Assembly: GCA_033297075.1 (NCBI GenBank)
Contig: MU858309.1
Coordinates: 1 to 39,585 of the forward strand
Length of the DNA stretch: 39,585 nt
Reading direction: 5' to 3'
Source: Rhypophila decipiens
Lineage: Eukaryota > Ascomycota > Sordariomycetes > Sordariales > Naviculisporaceae
Positions 30,116-39,585 of the stretch are shown piece by piece; position 1 is the stretch's first letter; each line of letters opens with the position of its first letter. Below the pieces are notes generated by a model, which ran no database searches, had not been told where the DNA came from, and saw only the letters and a program-made list of their open reading frames with translations. The translations under genes were made by a program, and so were the position numbers.

Positions 30116-31174
30116 TCAAGTCGTATACGCCCTCATAACACCACCCTGGCCATGGCCATCCCGATGACCACCCCTAACCTGGACTTCTTCCCACAGCGGC
30201 TCCGAATCACGTCTCTGCATATCATAATCTAGGAGACCAGCATCGAGTCCAGTTGCCGCTCGACCCTTTACCCTGGTTTTATATCTCCACCTCCTCCCAG
30301 CCGGCGGCGGACCGATAACAGGGACGGTGATATGTCCTACCGCCCCAATCGTCACACCTTGTCCCGGACGACGTTTCCCTGTGACTGAAGCCGGCTTCTT
30401 TTCCACATGTGATTGTGCGGTGCTGGATTCTTCCTGTCCATTCCTTCGCTGCTTAGCCGACATTTGGTTGCCAAGATGAGTTTGATAGCCACTATATACA
30501 CCGGCTGCTCTTGCCGTTGCTGTGATCTTGGAAGGTATTGGCGGGGCGAGTCGCTGGCTCGGGAAGTAGGGGAATGGACCTGGGGTTGGGATATGCTCTC
30601 TTGAGGGTCGGAAGCCTTTGCTTTTGGGTTGGCAGGGTGCAGACTGGAAATTCACAAACTCGTCTTTGATCTGCTCGTCGCTTGTGGTTTGGCTCCTGAT
30701 GTCTAGGGTATCGTCTCCTAGCTGGTTCTGTGTCGGGAAAGTCTGAGCCCGGTGTGAGAAACTGCGCGGCAGATTACTCACTGGCTCTCCTGGCCTTGGG
30801 CCAATATCATCTTGTGTTCTGGCTGTTTTTCTTCTCAGATATTTGGCATCTTTGAGTTGAGGTATTGGCAGGTTATTGTTGAAGTGCATTTTGGATCTCA
30901 TGCTTGCCAACTGGGGCGGAGGAGGCTTTTGGATTTGGGGCGATGACTTGGGAGATATGATCTGAGCAGTTGGAGCTTCTGCTCGATTCTGCCGTATGGG
31001 CATGAGCTCGGTGTGGTGAAAGACTGGCTGGGCTGGGGCGAGTTTTTTGAGGAGTTGGTCGGCTATGTAGGCGGACTCGCGCAGGATCATGTCGTTATGT
31101 TTGTCGTCGGCACTCATGGTGCTTTTATTCTTGTGAAGGGTTTCACCACTCCGGGAGGATATGAGGGCGGGCAT
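30116..31174 (-). CDS. disordered basic hypothetical protein
   Basis: An intronless frame of 352 residues from the ATG at 31174; the frame stays open to 31195 but lacks an ATG there. It is rich in Pro, Gln, Arg and Lys, with a short helical stretch near the start (ILRESAYIADQLLKKLAP) and a Gly/Arg-rich end (GHRDGHGQGGVMRAYTT). No domain is recognised. It is divergent from the DPP IV gene with 1.2 kb between the start codons. Confidence 0.7.
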   Translation of the reverse strand: MPALISSRSGETLHKNKSTMSADDKHNDMILRESAYIADQLLKKLAPAQPVFHHTELMPIRQNRAEAPTAQIISPKSSPQIQKPPPPQLASMRSKMHFNNNLPIPQLKDAKYLRRKTARTQDDIGPRPGEPVSNLPRSFSHRAQTFPTQNQLGDDTLDIRSQTTSDEQIKDEFVNFQSAPCQPKSKGFRPSREHIPTPGPFPYFPSQRLAPPIPSKITATARAAGVYSGYQTHLGNQMSAKQRRNGQEESSTAQSHVEKKPASVTGKRRPGQGVTIGAVGHITVPVIGPPPAGRRWRYKTRVKGRAATGLDAGLLDYDMQRRDSEPLWEEVQVRGGHRDGHGQGGVMRAYTT

Positions 31175-32396
31175 TTTTAGATGCTTGTTTTTCAATCAAG
31201 TTGCCGCAAGAAGGTCTAAAAATGAAACAATGTGCAGTTCGTTTCCAGACTTGGGATAATATAGATTTGTGGAAAGGATGAGGAATCCCATCTTCGACAT
31301 GTGCCGGCTATGCCATCATTATACTTTTCAGTCCTCACTCTGCATTGCCGCTCGTATATGTCGACCTCAACCATGGCCCAGAACTGTCAGAAGCACATCG
31401 AGATGTTACAAACGGAGTTCTGGGGCTGAAACGGGTCGACCCAGTGGTTCTGGGCGGCACAGCAGCACATTTGCTGAGATGAGTGGGATGAGATAAGAAC
31501 ATGGCCATACTGTCGCTGCTTATCAAATGTTTCGATTCCATGTCGGTTGGGCTGAATAGACGGCTTAGTGTAAACCACTCATTGAACCATCTCTTGGCGG
31601 ACAGCTTGAAGTGTATCAAATTGAGCAGACTGATGGTTTAACTCATTAGAGTCTGAATCATGGCCCTGCCGTCCGGCCTGTTGATGTAGGATATCATGAC
31701 AGCTTTTATCCAGACTTCGGGGCCATCCTGACTCGGCTTGTCGTCCTCGCCAAGATGAAGCCATCACCAAGTCGCAATTGCTTGGCATCAATCCTTGCAC
31801 AACTATCGCCATTAGGAAGGCTATCAACGGGCCAGAAATACCACACCCAAGACCCATTCGAATTCACTTTCATCTCCTTGTGCGAATCATGGTATCACCA
31901 CGAGAGCCATGCATGGCGAAAGGAGTGCCAAGACATGGAGTTAGACACTTATAGGCAGTTGGCAGGTGGAAAGTTTGGCCGTTACACCACATCCCGGGCA
32001 ATTGGTGCAGATCATTCTTAAGTAAATCCACTCGAACCAACCGTTGCATAAAATCACACAATTATCCGTGGTTATTCATTATCGGTAGCCGAAACAGAAC
32101 CTAAAATCGGGTGTGATTCCACCTGGGCACCAGCCACCTTCTCCATTGGGCATTCCCCGGCTCATGGCAATCCCACCCTCGGTAACGCTGCAACTCTTGG
32201 ACCTTCCCTGCACGGCATGTCACTTTACACCACGACGGGTAGGAGCAGCTACCTCGGAGCCCAGGGGCATTATTCGGCAATGAGCAAAGTTTAAAGACCG
32301 GATGAACCCAGAAGACACTTGAGACAGAATCTCATCACCTCTCGTCGTGTTGTGTCCTTTTCCAACTCCCTCCCTTCGTTCCTTCACTTCTGCAAG
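31175..32396. other. divergent promoter region
   Basis: These 1.2 kb separate the minus-strand disordered-protein gene from DPP IV. The DPP IV leader is pyrimidine-rich (cttttccaactccctcccttcg, about 32350-32371), and TTTAAAG near 32291 could serve as a weak TATA element. No coding frame is supported. Confidence 0.4.
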
Positions 32397-34745
32397 ATGC
32401 AGCGCCTTTTGGTACTTGGTGCTGCTTTGGCAGGCCTGGTTTCGGCCATCACACCCCCACGCGTGCCCCATCAGCCAACTGGAAACAAGAACGGCAAGCT
32501 CCTCGACTACAACGTCACCGTTCTCAATCCTCAACTGCGGGCCTCGACTACCTCAGTCAACTGGGTAGGCAAAGACAAGGACGGCCTGTACATCACGGCC
32601 ACCGGCAGTGGTTTCGTCTTCACCGATGTGCTCACCCAAAACACGACCACTTTCCTCGCCGCAGACAAGATTCCTGCTGATTACTACGAGTATTGGATCT
32701 CGTCAGACTACACCAAGATCCTGTGGGCTGTGAACTACCGGAAACAGTACAGATACACCTACTTTGCCGACTACCTGGTGCAAGATGTAGCCACGGGCGA
32801 GACCCAGTCACTCGTTCCGGGGTCCAAGGGCGACATCCAGTTCGCCACCTGGAACCCTGCCTCCAACTCTGAGATTGCCTTTGTGCAGGGCAACAACCTC
32901 TTCATCTGGAAGAACGGCACTGTTCACCAGGTCACGATCAATGGTGGACCAGACAAGTTCAATGCCGTGCCTGACTGGGTCTACGAGGAGGAAATCTTTG
33001 GCACCACCAGTGCGCTCTGGTACTCTCCCGACGGCGAGTACATTGCCTTCCTCAGCTTCGACGAGACCGGCGTCGAGACTTTTACCATCCCCTACTACAT
33101 GGACGGCAAGCCCACTGCGCCTTCTTACCCCAAGGAGCTCGAGCTGCGATACCCCAAGGTCGGGACCAAGAACCCCACCGTCGCGTTCAACCTGCTTAAC
33201 GTCAAAGACCTGACCACGTCTGAGGTCAAGGTTGACGCATGGTCGGCAGACGATCTCATCATTGGCGAAGTTTCGTGGTTGACCGACAAGCACGACAAGG
33301 TTGTCTACCGCGCCTTCAACCGCGTCCAAGACAATGAAAAGCTCGTGGTCGTCGACACAGTCTCCAAGTCCTCTAGCATCATTCGCACCCGCGATGGCTC
33401 TGACGGCTGGCTCGACAACAACCAGGCTATCAGCTACATTGGGTCCATCAAGAAGGGCAAGTATGCCTCCGCCAAGAAGGCCTATTACCTCGACCTGTCG
33501 GACGAGTCTGGCTGGAACCACCTCTACTTGTTCTCGGTCGACGGCAAGGACAGGATTGCCCTGACGTCTGGAAAATGGGAGGTTGTTTCCATCCTCAAGA
33601 TCGATGTCGGTCGGGGACTTGTCTACTTCACCTCGACGCAGCGGCACAGCACAGAGCGACACATCTACTCTGTGAGCTGGATCACCGGTACCAAGACAGC
33701 CCTCGTAGACGACAAGACACCTGGCGTCTGGTCTGCGTCCTTCTCAACCGGCGGGTCCTATTACATCCTCCGTTACGCTGGCCCCGATGTCCCCTACCAG
33801 GAACTGTACAGCATTGATTCCCCCAAGAAGCCCATCCGCACTATCCAGGATAACAAGCGCCTCTACGACATCCTGCAGACATACAACCTCCCCAACATCA
33901 CCTACCTCGAGTTCCCCCATCCGTCAGGCTACACGCTGAACGCAATGCTCCGTCTCCCAGCCAATTTCAACCCCCGAAAGAAGTACCCCGTCCTCTTGAC
34001 ACCCTACGGCGGACCGGGTTCGCAACAAGTCACCAAATCACTGGCCTCATTCAACTGGAATGCCTACATCGCCTCAGACCCGGAACTGGAGTACATAACT
34101 CTAACAGTCGACAACCGCGGCACAGGCAACAAGGGTCGTGCTTTCCGCGCTCTGGTGGCCAGCAACCTCGGCGAGTTGGAAGCAGCCGACCAGATCTGGG
34201 CAGCCAAACAGCTCGCCAAAAACCCCTGGGTCGACTCCAACAAGATTGGAATCTGGGGCTGGTCGTATGGCGGCTACTTGACGTCCAAGGTGGTCGAAGT
34301 AAATGATCCCATCATCTCACTTGGAATCGCCACAGCCCCAGTCTCAGACTGGAGGTTCTACGATAGCATGTACACAGAACGGTATATGAAGACGCCCGAG
34401 ACCAACGAGGCTGGATATGCAAAGAGCGCGGTGGCAAAGACGGAGGGGTTTCAGAATATCAAGGGCAGCTTCTTGGTGCAGCATGGTACGGGAGATGATA
34501 ATGTGCATTATCAGAATGCTGCCGCGTTGGTGGACTTGTTGATGGGTGCGAAGGTGAGCCCGGAGAAGATGCAGGTTACTGCTTTTACGGACAGTGATCA
34601 CTCGATTGCGTATAATGGCGCATCAACGTATTTGTACAAGGAGCTGAGTGGAAAGTTGTTTGAGGAGAAGAGAAGGAAGGTCAAGGGTGAGGAGAAACAC
34701 CAGTGGAGTAAGAAGGGCGTCAAGGGGGTAAGGACGATGCTTTAG
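32397..34745 (+). CDS. dpp4: secreted dipeptidyl peptidase IV (S9B serine protease)
   Basis: A single-exon gene of 782 residues, close to the length of Aspergillus DPP IV (about 765). The signal peptide is MQRLLVLGAALAGLVSA. The beta-propeller carries the DPP IV signature DWVYEEE with the Glu pair (about 197-199) that binds the substrate amino terminus. The alpha/beta hydrolase domain holds the catalytic triad Ser623 (GWSYGG), Asp700 (HGTGDDNVH) and His735 (SDHS). Several N-glycosylation sequons (NVT, NTT, NGT, NIT) support secretion. The enzyme removes X-Pro or X-Ala dipeptides from peptide N-termini and acts in protein feeding outside the cell. The ATG at 32397 directly starts the signal peptide; the open frame extends further upstream but is leader-like. 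Codon use is strongly biased, as in well-expressed genes. Confidence 0.96.
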   Translation: MQRLLVLGAALAGLVSAITPPRVPHQPTGNKNGKLLDYNVTVLNPQLRASTTSVNWVGKDKDGLYITATGSGFVFTDVLTQNTTTFLAADKIPADYYEYWISSDYTKILWAVNYRKQYRYTYFADYLVQDVATGETQSLVPGSKGDIQFATWNPASNSEIAFVQGNNLFIWKNGTVHQVTINGGPDKFNAVPDWVYEEEIFGTTSALWYSPDGEYIAFLSFDETGVETFTIPYYMDGKPTAPSYPKELELRYPKVGTKNPTVAFNLLNVKDLTTSEVKVDAWSADDLIIGEVSWLTDKHDKVVYRAFNRVQDNEKLVVVDTVSKSSSIIRTRDGSDGWLDNNQAISYIGSIKKGKYASAKKAYYLDLSDESGWNHLYLFSVDGKDRIALTSGKWEVVSILKIDVGRGLVYFTSTQRHSTERHIYSVSWITGTKTALVDDKTPGVWSASFSTGGSYYILRYAGPDVPYQELYSIDSPKKPIRTIQDNKRLYDILQTYNLPNITYLEFPHPSGYTLNAMLRLPANFNPRKKYPVLLTPYGGPGSQQVTKSLASFNWNAYIASDPELEYITLTVDNRGTGNKGRAFRALVASNLGELEAADQIWAAKQLAKNPWVDSNKIGIWGWSYGGYLTSKVVEVNDPIISLGIATAPVSDWRFYDSMYTERYMKTPETNEAGYAKSAVAKTEGFQNIKGSFLVQHGTGDDNVHYQNAAALVDLLMGAKVSPEKMQVTAFTDSDHSIAYNGASTYLYKELSGKLFEEKRRKVKGEEKHQWSKKGVKGVRTML

Positions 34746-35040
34746 GCATGATGCTGATTGTAATTACTTGAGAAGCACATGGTGCTGCACATATGTACCC
34801 GGGTATCTTTGGATATGTATAGCGACTGAGACGTTAATGTTAATTCCTTGTGTTTAAAAACATAACCGGTGACCACGTGGACTGCAATGTGATGTTGATT
34901 GACCATGGTTATTCTTAAATATTGAGTATTTTTGTCGACCCAGTTCGACCATTCTTGCCTAACAATTTTGAACAAAGGAAGTTGCTGAACCTTGTGAGGC
35001 AGTCTCATTTCTCAAGGGCTGGATTCCATGCCGCCGTGTA

Positions 35041-35408
35041 TCAAGCTTTCTTTTCAACATGCGATAATGTCCCGGGGTTGTGATTAACATGATGTCCGTG
35101 CTGATCTGTGAAGATAACCTAGATATCGCATACAAATTTAGTAAACATTTCATACTAACTCATTAACTTGATGAGGGAGGCAGCGAGAGGTATAGAGCGG
35201 AATGTACCTTGGGAGGATGCTTCACCCCTTCATGGTGCGCTTCTTCCTCGGTGTAGACGATCTTGTCTACTTGGCCTTCGTGCTTTCCACCTCGGACGCG
35301 CGTGAAGACCGTTTCACCTTGCTTGATTGGGATGCCTTGTTTGTCGACGACTTGTTCTTCATGTTCTTCGGCTTGGTTGGGGCTTGAAGATTGGTTTCCG
35401 CGGGTCAT
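35041..35408 (-). CDS. hypervirulence-associated (HVA1) TUDOR-domain protein
   Basis: Exon 1 (35408-35208) and exon 2 (35118-35041) join across an 89-bp intron (GTACAT...ATCTAG), giving 92 residues. The body GETVFTRVRGGKHEGQVDKI, then EEEAHHEGVKHPPK and TDQHGHHVNHNPGTL, is the pattern of the HVA1/DUF2945 TUDOR family (PF11160), small proteins of about 70-100 residues widespread in fungi and bacteria. The name comes from a Cryptococcus study; the role is not settled and no virulence function follows for this organism. Without the second exon the frame would run on into intron sequence and lose the conserved end. The gene is convergent with DPP IV. Confidence 0.9.
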
Positions 35409-36106
35409 TATTATTAGTTAAAAGTTGTTTAAATTGGGAATTTGGGATGTTCGGATTTTAAGTTGGTGACTGATGTTGCAAGTCCTGTGTACCTGTTGTG
35501 CGGCGCCTTGTTGTTGGAGCACTTGTATTCTGCTTGAGAATGGTTTAGGCAACTACAGAATGTTGAATTGAGGTGGGATGAGTTGGATTGCCTTGAGTTA
35601 TTGAATATGAGTTGTGTTTAATGATTGGCGTAGTTGTGAAGATGAATCGATTGATGACTTGGGTAAGTTTGATGTGCTGGTGTCGATGACGAAATAGATG
35701 TCCGAGGTTGGCCGGAAGGTCTAGAACACAGCAGACCTACGCGCCTCCCTTCTTAGTAACTCAACAAAGAGAGATTGTTGACTTGGGAATGCATACGGCC
35801 CAAAGAACCCTCAAACGAGGGAAGCGAACGTTTGTAATTTGTAAAATATTATTGTCATTGTTTGCATCGTTATCATACAATAGCAAGCAACCTGAAGCCA
35901 CCACAATCCCCGTCAAAACGCCAGACTCCTCGCAGTGGAATGGTATGGTATATGTACTTGTTCTGTTTCATTCATTCAACGTCATAGCTCATCCAACCCT
36001 TCATTGTAATTGTCGTCCATCATGTATCGTCAAGTGTGTTGCCCCTTTGCTGTCATTCATCATGTAGTCCTTCTCATTCCATCATGCATTAACATGCCCG
36101 ACCGAT
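35409..36106. other. intergenic region, no gene seen
   Basis: Promoter of the HVA1-like gene on the left and 3' flank of the membrane protein gene on the right. The 119-codon frame at 35708-36067 has no motif. Confidence 0.4.
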
Positions 36107-36523
36107 TCACCGCTCATAAGTGGTATAATACCGTCCCTGACTCCTCGACCGACTCCGCCTCCGATCCCCATCATAAACGTACGCAGTAGCAGGCTTCTCC
36201 ACCACCGGCACAACGACAGGCGACCGCGATCTCCGAGAATGAGATCGATGATGTCTATGGCTATGATGTCCCGAGTGTCGTGACCGGGAACGTTCACGGT
36301 GCGAGTGACTTCGTCGAGGAGGTGGATAGTCGTAGTCGTACGTGTTGGATGTGGGAGGAAGAGGCTGAGCCGTTTGCGGTTTGTTTTTGCCGGAGAGGGA
36401 GCGGATGGCCCAGATGATGAGAATCACGGCGATGAGAACGCCTATTACTATGCCCACTATGGCGCCTGTGTCCATGTTGGAGTCGTCTCGTTTTGCGAGA
36501 CGGTTGAGGTGGGTTGGGGCCAT
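36107..36523 (-). CDS. single-pass membrane protein with Arg/Ser/His-rich tail
   Basis: A 138-residue intronless frame from the ATG at 36523. A short N-terminus ending in a KR pair (KRDDSNMDTG) precedes one long transmembrane helix with a GxxxG-like pattern (19-40, TGAIVGIVIGVLIAVILIIWAI). The tail is rich in Pro, Tyr, Arg, Ser and His (RSRSRHSGHHSHRHHRSHS) and ends in YYTTYER. The form fits small fungal plasma-membrane or wall-sensing proteins, but I know no specific family. The open frame extends upstream to 36607 without an ATG. The His/Arg-rich composition recalls the protein at 38222; whether this is related or convergent is open. Confidence 0.7.
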   Translation of the reverse strand: MAPTHLNRLAKRDDSNMDTGAIVGIVIGVLIAVILIIWAIRSLSGKNKPQTAQPLPPTSNTYDYDYPPPRRSHSHRERSRSRHSGHHSHRHHRSHSRRSRSPVVVPVVEKPATAYVYDGDRRRSRSRSQGRYYTTYER

Positions 36524-38221
36524 CTTTGGGATCTGATTAGATGGTTCGTTGTGTTGTTGTGTTACTTCGCCGAGGATGATCGTGACCTCGTAAAGTTGTT
36601 GGACCAAGTCGACGATGGTATGGAGTTCTCGGTGAGAGGTGTGTCAACCTATGTGGCGAACTGGGCGGCTGGGTATAGGTTGATCACGAAAATCCCAAGT
36701 CGTGAAACAGTGAGCGAGAAAGGGCGTGATGGATGCAAGCCTAAAAGCAGCAACTCCTTTTTATATCATGAACACAAGACGCTGTGATACATGTAGACGT
36801 GGGACATGGTCATATAGATGGCAAATGAGAGAGAAAGAAATGGGTAACTACCCATTTATATCGGATTATTAACAGCGCAGATCTGATAACTTGGCATTTA
36901 CCCACAGTCCAGTTCCCCTCGGAGAAAGCAGACAGTATCCAGCAAACTGGGGAAAAATGCATGACAGCATAATGGTACTGTTACACTACAACTGCAGGTT
37001 TTTGACATTTCGGAGCTCGATGTTTCACTCCGATCAACCTGCCAGGTTGCATACCCGGCGCAACATCGTGGCCATGTCGATATGATGTGCTCGAGGCTTC
37101 CCAGAATTAATCCAAAGTCTATGACGTTGCTCGATGCAGGGCACTGGAGCCTTCCCCTATAGGGGCGATGATGTGCAGTGATTGGCTTGGCATCTCGGAA
37201 TGTCACCCCAAGAAAGCGCCTTGGTTGGCCAGTCTTGTTAACTTGGCCATGAGGGAGTGGGGCGTGAACACCATCCCTTTGCAACTGACGTAAACAGTTC
37301 TTTGGGTCACGGGCGGGGAGGCCTTTGGAAGGAAAACTTGATCAGGCCAGAGGATTGAAGATTTCGGTGAAGAATTTCGACACTGCTCGGGCTCTTGATA
37401 GAGTGAGAATCCTGTCGATGGACTAGCCCAAGGGTCAGGTCAGGTGCTTACTTTTTCCAAGAGCGCACTCCAAATCTGGGTGCGGCTCAAGATGGCGGTG
37501 TTTTGCTCCGACGAATAGACTTTGAAGGACTACTCATTACGTGATTGCGGGCAGGCTCCGTATCCAAGGATATGGTACCAAAAAGATGCCGAGTTCCGAG
37601 TTGATGTAGCTCACTTCCCGGTGTCGAAGGATGGAAAGAAAGGGCAGACCAGTGAGGTTATGTACTTTTTCCATCCGAGAGGAGCCTGGCCGCCAACGGT
37701 GTCCCCGTGAGCTCACCATACACCACCGGGGCGAAAGGTGAGGTAATGTACTTCCCAGACTGAGACAGCTCGTGGCGTTGCTTCTAGAAGCTGTCATGCT
37801 AGTGGGCCATTCTGCCCACCAACAACAGATGATCCGCCACACCACCATGTAGACACTGCCGTGATGCGGTCCCAAGGCTCTTCGTTAGTCAGACCGAAAG
37901 TCAACGGCGCTCCGCCGAGCGTGACGGTGACGCATACCAAGACTTCTCTGCCAGGCTGACTCCACCAGCGAAGCTTGATTTTACAACTGACCTGGCGGTG
38001 TTTGCTTGAGCCTGCCCCCTTAAGGGTCCTAACTCTTGAACAAGCAACCTGGTCGAATAAGCCATTCCACTTCTGAAACATTCCAAGAAGCAACAGTGAC
38101 CGACAAGTCTTCAACACATTGTCCACATCTAGCAACAGCACAACCATCTTTACCAGAGTCGACACAGACTCACAGCCCTAAAAGTCGACAACAGACAGTC
38201 AAGACATACACAGCAGTCACA
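36524..38221. other. divergent intergenic region, no gene seen
   Basis: These 1.7 kb lie between the membrane protein gene and the His-rich protein gene. The open frames on both strands (up to 128 codons) lack motifs. A 16-bp segment gtgaggt(t/a)atgtactt occurs twice, at 37652-37667 and 37738-37753, with one difference. Confidence 0.45.
36759..36765 (-). promoter_or_regulatory. possible TATA box of the membrane protein gene
   Basis: The minus strand reads TATAAAA about 236-242 bp upstream of the ATG at 36523, which would imply a long leader. Confidence 0.35.
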
Positions 38222-39112
38222 ATGCCAGACTACCACCGCGGCAGAGCCCGCGATCGGTATTACGACGACGACTACGACAACGATGACACCTACTACACAG
38301 AACCCGAGCGTCGCCCAGCACCAACAAAGCACCGATCCATGAGCCGGAGAGCCAAAGACAAGCTCGAGGACAAGCTCGAAGATGCCATGGAGAAGCTCGG
38401 TCTCGCCGAGTCGGGCAGCAACAACTCCAATGCCCTAGTGCACCGACGCCATCGTTCGCCTACCCCAGGACCAGCCAGTGCAGGGGCACTTGCCCGCCGA
38501 CATCGCTCTCCAGACCATCATCACGGCGGTAGCCACCATGACAGCCACCGTCGACACAGAAGTCAAAGCCACGCTCATAGCCATGCCCACAGCCATAAAA
38601 GCGGCAGTAGCAGCGAACGCCATCACCATCATGGCCAGAGTCATGGTCATCACCACCGACATCACGACGACTACTACGACGACAAGCACCGCTCAAGAGG
38701 AGGATACAGCGCCTCGCCCACTCGCCATCACCATCGCCATAGCGGTGTGTATTCCTCTTCGCACCGTGACCGTTCCCGTTCTCGTGACCGCGGCAGAACC
38801 AAATCCACCTCATCCAGCAACCGCCACAGAAGTCTAAGCAGATGGGACAGATCCCTCAAGTCGGCAGTCGACGCCGCAGCCTTGGAAGCTTTCCGCTTGC
38901 GAAAGGAGCCAGGAGGGTGGACATCTGCCAAGAAGACCACTCGTATTGCTACAGCGGCTATCAGCGCCGCGGCGATTGGTTCCGCTATGGATGACAAACA
39001 CCCTGGCAAGGAGAAAAAGGGGGAGCTGGGGACTATTGGGTCTGCTATTGGTGGACTGCTCGTGAATCGGGTTGTTAACGGCTCGAGGAAGGACAACAGA
39101 CGTTATGACTAA
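38222..39112 (+). CDS. His/Arg/Ser-rich protein with glycine-zipper-like C-terminus
   Basis: An intronless frame of 296 residues. The start is acidic-aromatic (YYDDDYDNDDTYYTEPE), followed by a predicted amphipathic helix (KDKLEDKLEDAMEKLGLAE). Residues about 75-215 are dominated by His, Arg and Ser, with runs such as HAHSHAHSHK and HHHHGQSHGHHHRHH that could bind metal or drive condensation. The last 80 residues are conserved-looking: SLKSAVDAAALEAFRLRK, then Ala-rich IATAAISAAAIGSAMDD and IGSAIGGLLVNRVVNG, a glycine-zipper-like hairpin common at the ends of fungal disordered proteins. The ATG at 38222 is preceded by cacagtcaca and is the likely start; the frame is open further upstream. Function is unknown. 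Confidence 0.78.
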   Translation: MPDYHRGRARDRYYDDDYDNDDTYYTEPERRPAPTKHRSMSRRAKDKLEDKLEDAMEKLGLAESGSNNSNALVHRRHRSPTPGPASAGALARRHRSPDHHHGGSHHDSHRRHRSQSHAHSHAHSHKSGSSSERHHHHGQSHGHHHRHHDDYYDDKHRSRGGYSASPTRHHHRHSGVYSSSHRDRSRSRDRGRTKSTSSSNRHRSLSRWDRSLKSAVDAAALEAFRLRKEPGGWTSAKKTTRIATAAISAAAIGSAMDDKHPGKEKKGELGTIGSAIGGLLVNRVVNGSRKDNRRYD

Positions 39113-39585
39113 GGGGTTTTTACCCCTTGGATATGCGGCGAGGAATTTGGGAATGGGTATGAGTTGACGACTTCTTTCTTGGGGCATTTTTTGTGTATTA
39201 TGACTGGAGCGGGATGGGCATTTCTTTCGGTTGATGGTTCATGAGTAACGACCTTTCCTTGTCTTTTAGCATATCCCTTCCTTTTCCTCTTTGGCCCCAT
39301 TGGAGTACCATAGGTAATACCCATATCGCCAGGGCTTAGCAAAACAGGCTGAAACAAATGCAAGCACTTGAACGTATCTCTGCATCAAGCCACCGACTGC
39401 AATGCAAGCTGCCGCAAACACATCGTGAGACCGTGACGGAGGATACCGTAGAATTCTTCCAGAAAGATTTGCAGTAACCATCGTACACTGTATACGCCAA
39501 GACCCCCACATGGAACGACCCCCAGTTGGAATAGGCTTGGCAACCACCCCCAAGGGTAACCACCCCCATTTTTGAAGCTATTTAC
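39113..39585. other. downstream region, no gene seen
   Basis: This is the 3' flank of the His-rich protein gene. Overlapping minus-strand frames of 77-95 codons have no motif and run to the window end. Confidence 0.4.

Noticed and set aside
32808..33662. 284-codon open frame on the minus strand
   Set aside because: Antisense to the DPP IV gene, whose strong third-position G/C bias keeps the opposite frame free of stops.
38520..38700. dense CAC/CAT repeats resembling a minisatellite
   Set aside because: They are His codons within an intact reading frame with irregular spacing; no regular repeat unit and no CRISPR-like spacing.

Overview
The window looks like nuclear DNA of a filamentous ascomycete (Pezizomycotina). 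The grounds are short GT-AG introns (53-129 bp, several with CTRAY-type branch points), two HET-domain genes, a secreted fungal-type dipeptidyl peptidase IV, an HVA1/TUDOR small protein, and eukaryotic tRNA genes, one of them with an intron. Genes are monocistronic and widely spaced. I see no rRNA, CRISPR array or biosynthetic gene cluster.

Left part (about 0.4-15.5 kb): this half looks eroded. It holds an F-box protein whose segments do not share one reading frame, a 190-bp TA-flanked MITE, an intact four-exon MFS transporter, and a GNAT acetyltransferase split by a 321-bp miniature LTR retroelement (identical 55-bp LTRs, 5-bp target duplication). Next come a DUF7730-like gene with an in-frame TAA, a 1.5-kb gene-poor stretch with a diverged repeat pair, an intact single-exon HET-domain gene, a small orphan gene, tRNA-Pro(UGG), and a small secreted Cys-containing protein with an in-frame TAG.

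Middle part (16-25.4 kb, all on the minus strand): a secreted Thr/Val-rich protein, a secreted class-C-beta-lactamase-like serine hydrolase, a large disordered protein with a Cys-containing N-terminus, and a protein-kinase-fold protein with a degenerate catalytic loop.

Right part (25.4-39.6 kb): a doubtful small ORF, tRNA-Ser(AGA), a second HET-domain gene with three exons, a disordered basic protein, secreted DPP IV, an HVA1-family protein, a single-pass membrane protein with an Arg/Ser/His-rich tail, and a His-rich protein with a glycine-zipper-like C-terminus.

The most notable item is the miniature LTR element. Its inferred primer-binding site matches the anticodon-arm region of tRNA-Met (a half-tRNA primer, as in copia) instead of a tRNA 3' end. 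Its internal part also shows tRNA-like features. Exon borders were set by hand from splice motifs and reading-frame continuity; family names rest on recognisable motifs, not on searches.
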